From Canna indica (taxonomy: Eukaryota > Streptophyta > Magnoliopsida > Zingiberales > Cannaceae): a stretch of DNA of 64,000 nt. Of the stretch, positions 22,265 to 35,144 are shown in pieces; the stretch's first letter is position 1, and each line of letters starts with the position of its first letter. The DNA lies in the NCBI GenBank assembly GCA_034359265.1, contig CP136890.1, positions 1,800,501-1,864,500 on the forward strand, read 5' to 3'. A program made the translations under genes and the position numbers. Under the pieces are notes generated by a model. It was not told where the DNA came from, did no database searches, and saw nothing but the letters and a program-made list of their open reading frames with translations.

Positions 22265-25200
22265 CTAGTAGCCATGTTGCCAGATTTGATTTGTCTGCTG
22301 GGACTGCGTTTTCTGGGAACCATTTAAATTACCTTCACCCGGATTCTGTAGATGTTCTCTTGAGGGCCCTGCCTGCGAGTGGTACAAGTTGGAGTACCCC
22401 AAAGCGCTAAGCTGCGAGGGTTGCTGACCCTGACGGAAGCCACCGTGCTGACTCTGACCCTGCTGATAGTTGTAGAAATTGTTTGCTGGAAGAGCTGACA
22501 TTGTTCTAGAACCAGCACCGTGCATCCACATGGCAGGGTTCTCGCTCTGTTGATAATCACCAAAAATATTCAGAGGCATACAGTTGAAATATACATAGGA
22601 TATTCTGGTATTAGTGTAGCAAATTAACATTACCTGTTGAATAGGCAGGTAATGACCCCCTTCTTTGTACTGCAAGCTCAAAGCCTCATCAAACCCCATT
22701 GTTGTGCTGGCGGATGCAGTTGTATGATTGAGGGCGAAGGCCCCAGGAATACTGGATGAGCTTCCAAAACCTCCATATGCAGAGGCTATAGCAGAGGCCT
22801 GAGGTAAGCTGGTCATAGATAAGCTACTTTTATATTGTGGTTGCGAGTACTTCATGCCAGAACCGGGAACTGCAGCAGGAGATTGGTGGAATGGACTGTT
22901 TGCAGAGAATGGCTGTTGCATAGAGGGCAAGTATGTGTAGCTCTGGGGTAGAATTGGGTAGCTTATCATATTGGCAAAATGTCCCAAGGGAAGAGCTGGC
23001 TGAGAGTAATGGTGCACAGGAAGAGGTTGAGGGAGAGCAGGGCTGGTGAGCATGGTCGTGCTAGTCAAGGATTGTGGAGCCGTTTGGGGGTTGGAGAACA
23101 TTGCTGGTCTCAGAGCCTGCACAAGCATAACGATGCCTGAATGATAAATCAAATATCATACAAGAGATTGCATCTTCTGACAGTAACAATTTCAGTAGTG
23201 CAGATTTAACTGGATAAATACAAACAACTTGATACTCAACCAAATTCAGCAAGTTAATCATAGTCACATATGTATACCTTCTATATGGTTTTAGCCTAAC
23301 GATGGACATTAATGATTAAGAAGGTGCAAGGACCATATTTGATGAGCATAGAGAAGAAAGAAGTAGACCCCTTCAAACCAAAATAAATTTGGGAACACTA
23401 GGGCTATTGAATGGAAGGCATCTTTGGATCACAATTTGGTAAAAGCTAGGGCTCTTACCAGGGCTGGAGCATGACTTCATATCAGGTAAGAGGCTTAACT
23501 ATTTTCAGTTCTCCCATTTGAATCACTGGAATAATACCTTGGAATTAGCATGAAATACTACTAAATTTATGCCCCCAGCCGATAAAAGGAGCTATAATCA
23601 AGATGAACATCCTCAGATAAAGGTGGTGCCGATTGGTAGTTTGGTACATCCAAGATGTATCACATGGTCAAAGCAGTGAACTGATCTTTCAGTAAGTTGC
23701 AGATAAAAGTGCAATCAGTTGCACAAAAAAAGCAAATAGAATGCTTAAGTTGTAGAGTTTTGATGATTACCTCTTGGACTGAAACAGTTGGTCCGCTGAT
23801 AGATGATACTGATGTACTATATCTTGTGGGCATTGACTGGGTGGTAAGCAAGGGAGACAAGGGAAGCTCATAATCTCGAAGATGTGGAATGCTTGCTGCT
23901 AATATATTGTTTTGTAGAGTATTGGGTTGCTGCAAGAATACTTTGCAAGTAAGACAAATTACATAACCCCTTGCAACTGTATTTAATTTAACCAATGAAA
24001 AGACAATGATTAGAAAATTTTCAAATAAGGGATCTCCGTAAATATTATGATTTATAATAAATCAATCAAGGGAAGCTGGCACCTGTTTTCAACAAAGAGA
24101 TATCTCATGGATGGATATCATTGTATCAATATTTCCACTATTCATAATCACGAAAAATGTATGGCTCAAAATCATTGCAAGCTCATAACCATGATATGGG
24201 ATGTACTATAACATATTTTATGAAAACTCCAAAAAAATTTACTACTCCAAAAATTCTTAAGTCAATTTAAGAATGACATTGGCTGTTTTTTGTATGCATC
24301 AGACTTTATAATAAGCAAATCAAGTGAGTTCACCATATTTCTCTTATAATAAATTTGAGCATTTACTTTTCCCACTTCTCAACTGGTCTACTGCCTAACT
24401 TGTCCGGTTTATCATTCTCTCTTCAGTGAGAAAAACTATATGAACCTTATTAACATTCTGAATTATAATTTGCTCTGTCAAATAGTAAAACCTACTAAAA
24501 TACAAAAACTATTTGAAGGAGATTAGCCACGGATAGTTGACCAAGTTTAAGTGAAGAACAAGATTAAATACACAGTAGAATGAAAATTGTAGGAAAGTGA
24601 TTCTAGACAATGTTTTTGCTTTTCAGTACAACTGAATTGGAATTCTTAGATGCTAATAATGCTTCATGCGGGATCTTAACAGGAAAAATGTTCAAGTGCA
24701 ATGCAACTCTAAACACATTTAGAAATAAAATATATGAAGACTACATTGAAATAAGAAAATAACCAATTTCCAAAACATAGATCAGCTACATGGATGTCGG
24801 ATCTTTCTGTCAGTGAAGTTTTTTTGAGCAAAATACTAGTTGTTAAATCAAGGGCCAAAAACTTTCTGGGTTTCATACAAGTCTTAAATTTTATTTTGCA
24901 GTAACCGAAGTCAAATGTTCCCACATGCAATCCATTTAGGAATAATAATTAGACATGTTATGACCATTTTGACCTTAATCCATTTCATTCAGTTGGTATC
25001 ATGGTTTAAAATCTCGGTACCGGTACCGATTTCGGTCACCGGCCGGTGCCGGTACCGTACCGACACACGGTACTGTACGAAAATTGCATACCGGCCGTTT
25101 TTTTTTTTGAGAGGGTTAGATATAACTCCAATAATACATAATTGATGAATAAATGCTTAAAATCAATATTCAAATGTCAAATACATGAATACAATGTTTA

Positions 25201-28200
25201 AAAGCCATTTGGTATTGTATAAGGGTTTTTCATAGATACAAGAGAATCATTACATTTGAGTTTATATAGGACGACACAAGTCCACAACCCAAAGGGTCTA
25301 AAAAATCTCAAGGGGCGCTGATGTTGCGCTACGTCTTAGTTGCGCTACGCAGAGTCTTCAGCGCCCCCTGCCAAGGGTGTGGGGGCAGAGCCCCCGGAGA
25401 TTTTTTAGACCCTGTGGGTTGTGGACTTTGTCGTCCTATATAAACTTCAATGTAATGATTCTTTTTTTTGTATCTGTGAAAACCCTATAGCCGTTTGGGT
25501 TACTGTTCATCATACCGGGCGGTATATGCCGAAACATGTGGCCGACGGCACTCAGCGCCGTTGGCAACGCCAACGTTTAAAAGTTATCATACCGCCCAGT
25601 ATGATACATATACCGCCTGGTATACATGATATACCCGGTATTTTCAAATACCGAGTATATCGTATACCGGAAATCTCAAAAACCGGTATATACCGCCCTT
25701 ACCGTACCGTTTCGGACGATTTTTTAAACCATGGTTGGTATTTAGGATTACTAAGGACTTAAAGGTTTGTTGTTGTGATAGGCTTAAACATGCAAACTGT
25801 TTAGGAATCATAATTAGACATGTTCAAGCCATTTTGACTTTAGTCCATCTTATTCAATTTCTACTAGGGTCTAGGCTTATTAAGGACCATTTTGACTTTA
25901 GTCCATCTTATTCAATTGTGACAGCGTAAATATTCGCAAATGCAAACACAAATCGTCTTAATTGTGAATTTATTAAAGCCTCACATGCATCTTAGAAGAA
26001 TCCTCATCTTCGGTAAAACTATAGGAACCCATGTAACATATGTCTTCCCATGCTCCTAGAACTATCAAATGCCTGCCATTTGAGTGTGTTGTTTTCTTAA
26101 ATTATTTTTTGGTTAAATAATATATGGAGGTATTGTAAGATTTGACATCTAGAGATATCCTATTGATTTATTCCTCAGGCCAGCTAAAATTAAAATTTAT
26201 ACATTCTGATTCTCCTATTTGATATAAAACATTCTAATTTCAAAAGTTCATCTCTGTAACACTGACTAGAGGCTATCCCAACATGATTGCCATTAACTCA
26301 AGGCAACATCATCAACAAATCACATAAACTATAGAAAACCACCATGAATCATACAACTCTTAAATCTATTTTTTGGTTAAATAATATATGGAGAGATTGT
26401 AAGATTTGACATCTACAGATATCCTATTGATTTATTCCTCAGGCCAACTAAAATTAAAATTTATACATTCTGATTGTCCTAGTAGATATAAAGCATTTTA
26501 ATTTCAAAAGTTCATCTATGTAACACCTACTAGAGGTTATCCCAACATGATTCCCATTAATCAAGGCAACATCATCAACAAATCACATAAACTATAGAAA
26601 ACCACCGTGAATATCTATTAACTAATGCTAAAGAACATCATATAACCCTTATTTCTTTCTTTCTCTAAAGTCCACTACACTATATCTACAATACTTCTCA
26701 ATGATTTCTTTATTTCAACCCAATAAAACCATGTGCAAGTGTATATACTAATTCTCTCCAATTCTTTAGCATTACACGTATGGTTGATCATCCTAGCATA
26801 TCCTGGCATATATATGACCCATTTTAAATAATATTTGTTATATATATAGTAAATCAGATTCATAAATTAATTTTTAGTTAAGTTCACTGTAGACTAAATA
26901 AAGTTGATTTTCAAAAATAATGGTTTGCAATGGCGAAAGAAAAAATGGAAGAACAGATGTCAGATTTGTTGCTGCTCAGTAAATAGATAAACCAGCAAAG
27001 TATACTTCAAAAAAATATCAAATAATACAAATTACCTAGTTCAACTGTCTTTTTTCTTAAAAAAAAATGTTCATAGCAAACTCTACCCTAAATTAATCAA
27101 ATTGAAAAAGAAAAAGAATGGATAATTAATTACCATTAAACTTGAAAAGGGGGAAAGACTTTGTAGTTGTGCATTTCCTTGAAGATAAGTGTAAGCTGTA
27201 GCATTTGTCTGAGTAGAGCTTGGCACCGCATAAGTTGTTGCAGATGGAAAGTTGTACTGAAGCCCATGTGTAGCATCAAGCGAATCATTCGTCATCACAT
27301 CAGGTTGTGAAGCTGAAGGCCTGTCAATATTCTCTGAAGCAGTGCCAGATACAGAGGCTACATTCTCAGTCAGCGTAGGGTTAAGCTGTCCATTACCGTA
27401 GTACTCATGATCTCTGCAAAATGATGTGAGCCGAATCAGATATTGAAATTTGGATCAGAAAACAACAATGATTAACAATACCTTGCATTAGAATCATCAA
27501 TTTCAGAAGCATCATCTATGACTGGAGCCACTTCCAAGTTGCTTTCTAACGGTTTTGATGAAAAAGATCCAGAAAATGCACCAGATCCAAAACTACCAAA
27601 GCTCAAATATGCACAATCTGCATTTGTAACCCGCAGATGGTTTGGGATTATTACTGCAGGAGTAGTCTCAATAGGTTTGGTGCTTGTCTCCTCATGTAAA
27701 CTTAGTTGCCTTAATTTTGCAGTAGCAGGTGAGAGTTCCGCAGCGTAGTCCTCAGATGACAATGAACCTAGTAATAAAAAACATTGTAATAATTAATCAG
27801 TGGAAGAAGCCACATCATAGGGAGGGAAGAATTGAAACTAGAGGTGCTTGTATCAAGTCTGTATACTTCTACCTACCAGAAAAAAAAAAGATCATAAATA
27901 GACTGTATGCTAATTTTCAAGTGATGCAAATCTTATTAAAAATCAGCTTCCATCAACCAAATAGAAACTAGTTGTGAACCCAATGCAGAACAAGACAAGG
28001 GATAGGATATAAAATTATAAATAAATGTAGAACTAATGAAAGATAATCTTTGTAACATCCCATTCCCATTGGATGATTTATGATCATAACTGCTAATTTT
28101 GTAATGGAACATGTTAAAGAATGACCAAAATGATTGCATCTAAGAGGTCCAAAAATGAAATCTGCTTAATATAGTAAACCAGTCAAACTAGCAAACATCT

Positions 28201-31069
28201 ATAATGAAAAGTGAAAAAGGAACATAATATGAAATAAAAAGTTTACCTTCTTGACCGTCAAATTCAAGACTTTGAGATTTGTATGAATTTGTATTTAGAA
28301 ACAAGCCCTCATCCAAATGGGAAACATCTTTTGAATTGTCTAATTCTATCTGCCTCTCAGATACAGATGTGGATCTGGATTCTGATGGCAGAGGTTTTTC
28401 CTCAAGGTCATGATTATCTTTGGATTGAGGATCTATGTGCAAGTTAGTAGCCTCAATCACCAAACTAGATGGTGTCAGTTCTTGTGGGTTAGAATAAGCA
28501 ACCGAGGCACCAGATATTTCTGGTCTTGTTGGCACGCTCTCTGTAGGCTGCTCATCAACAAGGGTCCACCCATCATCAGAAACTTGCTGACCTTCAGCAA
28601 ATCCAAGGTCATGATTATTCTCTGCATCACATGTAGATTCTTGGAAGCTGTTCAATTTTTTATCTGATTCTCGTGGTAGAACTGTGGTAGGGGATTGTTT
28701 AGTAATGTGGTGTGACATGTCTGACATTGCTGCATTTTGTGGCATGTAAGGCCATTCACTTGCCACACCAGGCAAGCCAGGATGTTTGCCTTGAGGTCTA
28801 CCCATCTTGACAATATCAGCCATAGAAACCTGTCCTGGCTTCCCCAACCAACTGTTCTGGAAACCAGATGAAGATTGCAGAGGGGTAGTGATTCCATCAG
28901 CATAGCTTGTTGCCTGTGTAGTATTTCCCATGGAAGCAGTATTGCTACAGAAAATGAGGCAACGAATAAGATAGATGAAAATCACGCTAACCATCAAGGT
29001 AAGAACAAAAACAAGGGCGAAATGCCATTATCTAAAACCCTTGCATAGGAACATGGATCTTTTACCACCATTGAGCTCGAAGTAGAAAGGCAAATGCAAA
29101 TCAATTATGAATAAACAAAATACTGAAGTAATAAAATCAACAGATCTGGAAACATGTAAAAGCAAGAAATATTATAATACATTGTTGCATACTATGACTT
29201 CAAAAAAGAAGATATAACATCCTCATAAAGTTCTACAAACACACATTCAAAAACAGACAGAAGCAATCTTCTAAAATGTAGAAAACCACACATTACACTG
29301 ACCATTGGAAGTAATCTAAATACAATGAAATGCTAATAATTTTTTAATTCTAAAAAAGTAGTAAACAAAAAAAAATAGTTACTAGGCAAATCAACAAGGT
29401 TTCAGAAATTATTACACACACAATGGTGATAGTTAAGTATGGTAAATGCTCTCTTTTAATTTTTTACATTCCTTTTCTCAAAAAAGCAACAAGCTAGATA
29501 TGACCATAGTTAAAGCAAGTCAACAATAGTAGTGAAAATAGAAAACCATAAATTTGAATTATCATAATCAATCTATATAATAATTTTCAGAGTGATCATA
29601 CAATTAGCCACATAGAGCTCAATGGTGGGAAAATCCATGTAGCCATGCCAAATAGTTGGGACATTTTTACCAGTGTTTCTTGTTTTCCTGCATTTTCAGT
29701 CTATAAAATATTTAAACTCGATGAGAGTCCATTGGCACTATTCATTAAAATTTGCCAGTTCTATCTCACCTGAGTATGACATCCAGTAATATATTTCTCT
29801 TGGGATACACTGTTGGGACTTGAGGCACTTGTAAAAGAGGGAAAATTCCTTTCCCATATGGAACTTGGGGTACTCATAAAAGAAGGAATCAACTGACCAC
29901 ATCAACCCAAAAGATAATAAGGTTTAGGTATTTGTAAATAATCCATTACCAACTCTTCTACCCAATTAGTGCCAGACTAACAGTAATAATACAATTCATA
30001 CTAGGTGGTCTAAAGTCTTGGTGCAGATGAAAAGATCATGAGCATAATTAAACAGACTAGTAGAGAGTGTAACATAACAACAAGTTATTGCTTTGCATTT
30101 CACTTGGTAAAGATACAAGTATGGTAAGAAATTTAAGACCATGACTTATATTTCACTGTATAGTGAAAAAAATTGAAGCCAAAAGTCAAGTTTGTGACTT
30201 ACATTTTCACTGTCAATTCGGATTCCTAGGAACATCTCATAAAAATTAGTCATATAACCTATTGTTTCGCAAACTAGTCATATAACCTAACATTCACCAA
30301 AATTTTGGGAGGCACCAATGGTTCCTTGTTATTTGCATTTCACTTATATAAAAGAGTGAAATTTTTCTAGTCTAAAGTCAAGCTCATTAGTGACATTTCA
30401 TTTTTCACTTTGGATCAAGTCACATCTCAGATACACTAGTCATAAAACCTTACAGTTTATAATAATTTTTAGAGGTGCTACATGTTCAATGAACTTACAC
30501 GGCATATAAAATGGAACTTCTTTACAATAGAAATCTAGATAAAAAAACAAAGCCTCATTAAAGAGTAAGCACAGGTTTGAGACTATAGCATAGCAGAACT
30601 CTAATAAAAACTTACTGAGTTATTCTAAACTGAAAAATTTGCAGATATTCCGTACAATACCACAACCATGGGAGATTAGCCTAAGTAAAACATATATTAG
30701 CAAGCTTGGAGAGAAATTATCATGAAAGATTGAAAGATAGAGTTACAACTTTGAGCCTGAGTTTGTTCATGTTTCTGTTAACATGGTATAGATTTAATAA
30801 AAATAGTAAAGCAAAATGGAGCTACAATAAAATAATTAAAATTTATTGCATGACACCCATGCATTTGGAATTGTAAGGGTATTGAAAATGACAACTGAGT
30901 ACTAATCATCATCTAGAAACATGATAGTGCCACCCTAAAGAATCCAAGCTTATTATCGCGACCAAAAAAATTTCGCGGTAGCGAACCTTGATATCGATAT
31001 TATCGTTTCGCGACCGATATATCGTCCACTTCGCGACATATCGACAATATAATATATATTATAAAATTA

Positions 31070-31122
<53 letters not shown>

Positions 31123-34100
31123 GCAAACATAAATCATTTAACAGGGGCATTCGCTTGAAACAATAGAAATCAAATGGCTAATAACTAATTAAGTAAAATA
31201 GTTTAGGAGGGACATAGCAGAGCAATCAGCAAACACCTTATAATATAAGACATGTTTTAAAAAATGGAAATAATTTAAAACAATATAAAATGTCTCCATA
31301 AATCAATTGAACAAGGCAACAAGCTAATGTTTCACCCAGTTAAACGGCATGAATTGAGAAGCAAAGCTAATGAATATTTAAGTATTACTTGTACCAGTCA
31401 ACAGTCAACACTCTTTGGAGGAAGAAAAACTACTAAGCACAAAATGAAGAAGAAGACCACAACAGAAAATGAAGAAAAGAAAAGAAAAAGAAGACAATAA
31501 GAAGAAAGAAAAGAAGACTCGTAGACCAGAAGAAAGAAAAGAAGCAAGAAAAGAAGAAAGAAAAGAAGAAGAAAAGAAAGAAAAGAAGAAGAAAAGAAAG
31601 AAAAGAAGAAGAAAATAAAGAAATCTGCGAATCTGGAAAGGGAGTTGGGTTTTTTTTTTGAAGTTAGGGTTTTCTCCATATCTCGTCGATATCTCGTCGA
31701 TATCGTCCATATCTCGTCCATATCTCGTCCATCCATGGACGAGATCTCGATGAGATGGAAGAAATCTCGAGAATATTCATCTCGTCCAGACGAGATAGGA
31801 TTTCTGGCCGAGACAACGATATCTCGTCGATATCTCGACGAGATGATAACACTGAAAGAATCTAGGAAGAATTACCTTGGAACTGTTGACCTTTTTGTAG
31901 GATTACTTGCTATTGCTGTAGATTCTATCGCTGATAAAGTAGGGGCAGCACCAGTACCATTTTCTTTTTTGTGCATAGATTTGCCCTTAAGAGCACCATG
32001 GTCTGCCCAAGCGCAAGAAGAAAAAGGAAAATTTTAGCCAAAGACAAGAACCTTGTATTAACATCCTTGAACAAATAGTTTGCAAAACAATAATGTTAAA
32101 TTATACCAGTCAATCCAGATTGAGAAGAAATACTACGACTTCCACGGTCAGTGCCACCCCTAGGCCCACGACCTGAACTGTTGCTTACTGCTCTAGACCT
32201 GGATTCTGATGGTTCTCGGATCTAAAGAGAGATAAGGAGCAACAAAAACAGTTATGCAGTTTAACAATGTAAAGTGAATTGTAGTTTGCTGGAAATTAAA
32301 AAGTTTCAAGTTGGCATAATAACCGACAGATATAGTAGGAAGCAACAAAAATTAAACAAATTTCAATAAAACTAGTATCCTGCAACAAAAAAATCTATCA
32401 GTACATATAATTCTTAATGCACTATGAAGTAATTAAAGAACAGTGAATTCTTATGGTCAACAATGGATATTTGAACAAGGAAATCTTGGCCAACTCAACG
32501 AACTTTAGACGATAAGATAGGATCCTGATAGTCATGGTTTCATAAATTGGTTGAAGCAACCTATGGCTACAAGAACTAGAAAAATATTTAAACAATGTCC
32601 AGAGCTGCAACAAGACAAAATATGGACAGACAATGGACACAGGTTATAGATGTGTAAAGAAGGATATGCAGCAACCAATCTGTAAAGAATTTGAGTACTA
32701 ACCTCCTTTTTCTTGTCACGCTTGCTCTTCACCTCATGAAAAGTATCTGTAACATTGAGGAATACCAAGTTAGATTCTAAGCACTCTTAAAAATAGACAA
32801 CCATAAACATCTCGAATACAAATTATACTAAACAGTACTTTTTCTTCATACCAAACTACAGTAGCCACTATAATCCATTTTGGTAATGGTATGAATGGCA
32901 AAAAAGAAATGCACAAAGTATTATAATAATATGCTTAAAAGGGTGATCACCAATGGGTAGTGTCAATGTACTTAGCTAGTTGGCCTTACCATTGCATAGC
33001 AAAAGATACCACTCAAACCTTGATCTCCTAGATCGTACTGGAGCAATCTTATTGCAACATGTTACCAATCATAATTTGTAAGTAATCTACAGAACAAACT
33101 AAGATGAGATCTTAATCATGAGGACAAGACAGAACCAACTTCCTATGAACTAAAAAACTAATAAGCTAGCCATTATTCATGACTTTATAAAAACATCCTT
33201 CATATCAAAAGAGAGATGTTGGCCAATACCTGTTAGGTCATACACCAAATTAATTGTTATAGTATATCCTATTAAATCCAATAAAAGGAATTTTCATGAT
33301 ACCAGAACATTATTACACACAGATTTAATTACTAACTCAGTGCCAAGAAACAATAGGAAGGCATTCTGAATGTGTTTTCAAAATTAGCACCACATAAAGA
33401 AATAACCAGAAAATTCAGAAAGTAACAGCTGATTAGGAAGAGCCGAATAGGTGCATGCTGTAAAATCTAGATACCACAAAACCTAAAATTGGAAGAACAT
33501 CACTACTGGCACAATATCCTCCTGTTATTACATATCTAATGCAGAAAGCCAATATTGGAGCACAAGAGTATTGAGCTATGACCATCATTTCCTATTTTGA
33601 AAAACAAACATTGAAGCATCAAGCACCAAACTGTACCAAGCAATATTTACCAGTTAAGAACCATGCTAGTACACCATATACCAGTGAAATGACATATCAC
33701 ATGTACCCTTGAAGTTAACCAAAAGACCGATAGAAAAGGATGGCTCCAGCATTCTCAGGAAGAAATCACACTATCACACTATTCAATAAAAGCTAACATA
33801 AATTAACATATACCAACTGAAGAAATGGAATTTAGTAATCAGTAGAAAAAGAGCTATGTTTCAATAAAGTACAAAGGCCGAATAACAAACATCCAGTGCC
33901 ATTGACTAGACTAGACAAAAAGAAATGCAGGAGTCTTCACTCTTCAGCAATACAACAGCCTATAAATTGAGCTCAGTGCATGACTAATTGGGCATGTTGC
34001 TACAAGCAATCTTTAAGACACGGAAAGAATCTGAAAATCTGAGGTATTTGATGCTCGCATCTGTGTAGGGTTACTTTACATGCAACAAATGATACCCATT

Positions 34101-35144
34101 TTTACAAGGAACTGAAGTGATAGAAGAAATGATATTTAAAAGATGAATGTATTACAACTTAAATCATGATTAATCACATTGTTGTCAAAGACATTATTAG
34201 CAAAGGTATCATCAAGAAACTTGAGAGGTCCATTTTTAATTATCATGAAAAGTTTTGCTGACATTTATCGATGTGCAAATAAATAATGATATGCATATGA
34301 AAGAAATGATCCACAACATAACCCGCTTTTTCACTATCCGTAAATTTGAACATAAATCACCAGAAAATAAAAGTTCTCTTTCTCACTGCATTAGGTATTT
34401 TCCTTCTTCCAACACCAAGGGTAAGTATTGAGTAGCACAACATAAGCAAAGTAAATAGAAGGACCTAACCACTCACATTAAGAATCTCAAACGGTATATT
34501 CAGAGCAATTGTATCAAGATGACACAACAACGAAGACGAGCGTCACTTGAGTACAACTGTCAGCCTTGCCTATTCCAAATTTGAAGGAAGAAGTTTTCTA
34601 TTTTTACTCTTACCCGACCAAATCATAGTACTATTATGACAAACGAAAGATGACAATGAACAAATACCACCAAATAATCCTTTTTTCAACAAATACCACA
34701 AAACAATCCTTTTTTAACAAAGGCCACTTTGGAGAAGAAAACTGGATCTTTTCTTTAGATCGAAGGAGAAATAAGTACAGACATGGAGTAATATCACCTA
34801 CTGCCCATTTCATTGCGAACCCAATTAAGTAACCGACCAATAATCGGCAGGTGTCTCCTTTCCCTCGAGATTTCTCAGCCAATTAGGAGAACAAAGTTGC
34901 GCCAAGCAAGAAAGAAAAAGAAGAAAGAAGGGGACTCCGAGAGGGCACCTTGGGAGAGGAGGCGGTGGACGGCCTCGTTAGGGTCCATGTTGCACTCCCG
35001 CAGCATGGCGTAGATCTCCGTCTCGGGGCAGTTGACGATCTCCTTCAGGCTCTGCACCAGTTTCTTCGACCCCACCGGGATCGGGCCCGCCGACGCCGCC
35101 CCGTTCCCCCTGCCCCCCAGTCCTCCGCCGCCGCCGCCGCTCAT
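22265..35144 (-). CDS. GIP1L: GBF-interacting protein 1-like
   Basis: Plant protein with the GIP1 N-terminal domain (DUF1296); GIP1 was described as a nuclear factor that enhances DNA binding by G-box bZIP factors. Coding exons in transcript order: 34949-35144, 32703-32746, 32107-32221, 31876-32002, 28247-28944, 27482-27767, 27134-27413, 23771-23929, 22634-23116 and 22265-22546; 2670 nt, 889 residues, all phases consistent. Residues about 25-80 are the domain (KKLVQSLKEIVNCPETEIYAM, CNMDPNEAVHRLL, DTFHEVKSKRDKKKE), a UBA-like fold. The rest is low-complexity Ser/Gln/Pro sequence with GIP1-family blocks (SMADIVKMGRP, LSFGSFGSG, NIWQHGY-type end: NQIWQHGY). The start is the ATG opening a Gly-rich MSGGGGGG. 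Two hAT-like elements lie in introns 4 and 7. Confidence 0.92.
25000..25733. mobile_element. non-autonomous hAT-like element (734 bp)
   Basis: Terminal inverted repeats CATGGTTTAAAATC and (right end, reversed) CATGGTTTAAAAAATCG, flanked by exact 8-bp duplications GTTGGTAT (24992-24999 and 25734-25741). Subterminal regions are packed with GGTACCGGTACCG / TACCGGTATA motifs in both orientations, as expected for transposase-binding arrays. There is no transposase. The 8-bp duplication supports the hAT superfamily. A related genomic sequence at 14841 shows the unoccupied target. Confidence 0.88.
25218..25491. repeat. long inverted repeat nested in the hAT-like element
   Basis: Arms of about 95 bases (25218-25312 and 25397-25491) pair almost throughout (TATATAGGACGAC, GTCCACAACCC, GGGTCTAAAAAATCTC and their complements). 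The loop holds inner hairpins (GGGGCGCTGA...TCAGCGCCCC; GGGGGCAGAGCCCCC). It may be a separate foldback that inserted into, or was captured by, the hAT-like element. Confidence 0.85.
26104..26612. repeat. tandem duplication, about 264-bp spacing, in GIP1-like intron 7
   Basis: Copies 26104-26349 and 26367-26612 share long identical blocks (GGTTAAATAATATATGGAG, TATCCTATTGATTTATTCCT, CATCATCAACAAATCACATA). Confidence 0.92.
30945..31854. mobile_element. non-autonomous hAT-like element (910 bp)
   Basis: Exact 8-bp duplications AAAGAATC (30937-30944 and 31855-31862) abut ends CAAGCTTATTATCGCGAC and, reversed from the right, CAGTGTTATCATCTCGTC, which share the pattern CA-G-TTAT-ATC-CG. Subterminal sequence is a dense array of TATCTCGTCGA / TTTCGCGACC-type repeats. 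The core holds a (TA)n run and a purine-rich AAGAAAAGAAG tract. It has no transposase. It ends 21 bases from the intron-side edge of GIP1-like exon 4 (31876). Confidence 0.8.
31076..31118. repeat. (TA)n microsatellite
   Basis: About 21 uninterrupted TA units inside the hAT-like element in GIP1-like intron 4. Confidence 0.92.

Larger units (their letters stand above)
24877..25850. repeat. dispersed repeat, copy interrupted by an hAT element
   Basis: Homologous to 14606-14955 on both sides of the insertion at 25000-25733. It lies in GIP1-like intron 7. Its right side ends in a short internal repeat of the block GACTTTAGTCCATCTTATTCAA. Confidence 0.8.

Noticed and set aside
30945..31130. TATCG/CGCG-rich repeats considered as a centromeric or satellite array
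   Set aside because: They are confined between two exact 8-bp duplications with matching ends, so they are subterminal repeats of one transposable element.
31398..31736. Phe/Ser-rich open frames on the - strand around 31.4-31.7 kb
   Set aside because: Translation of the purine-rich AAGAAAAGAAG tract inside an hAT-like element; no gene features.
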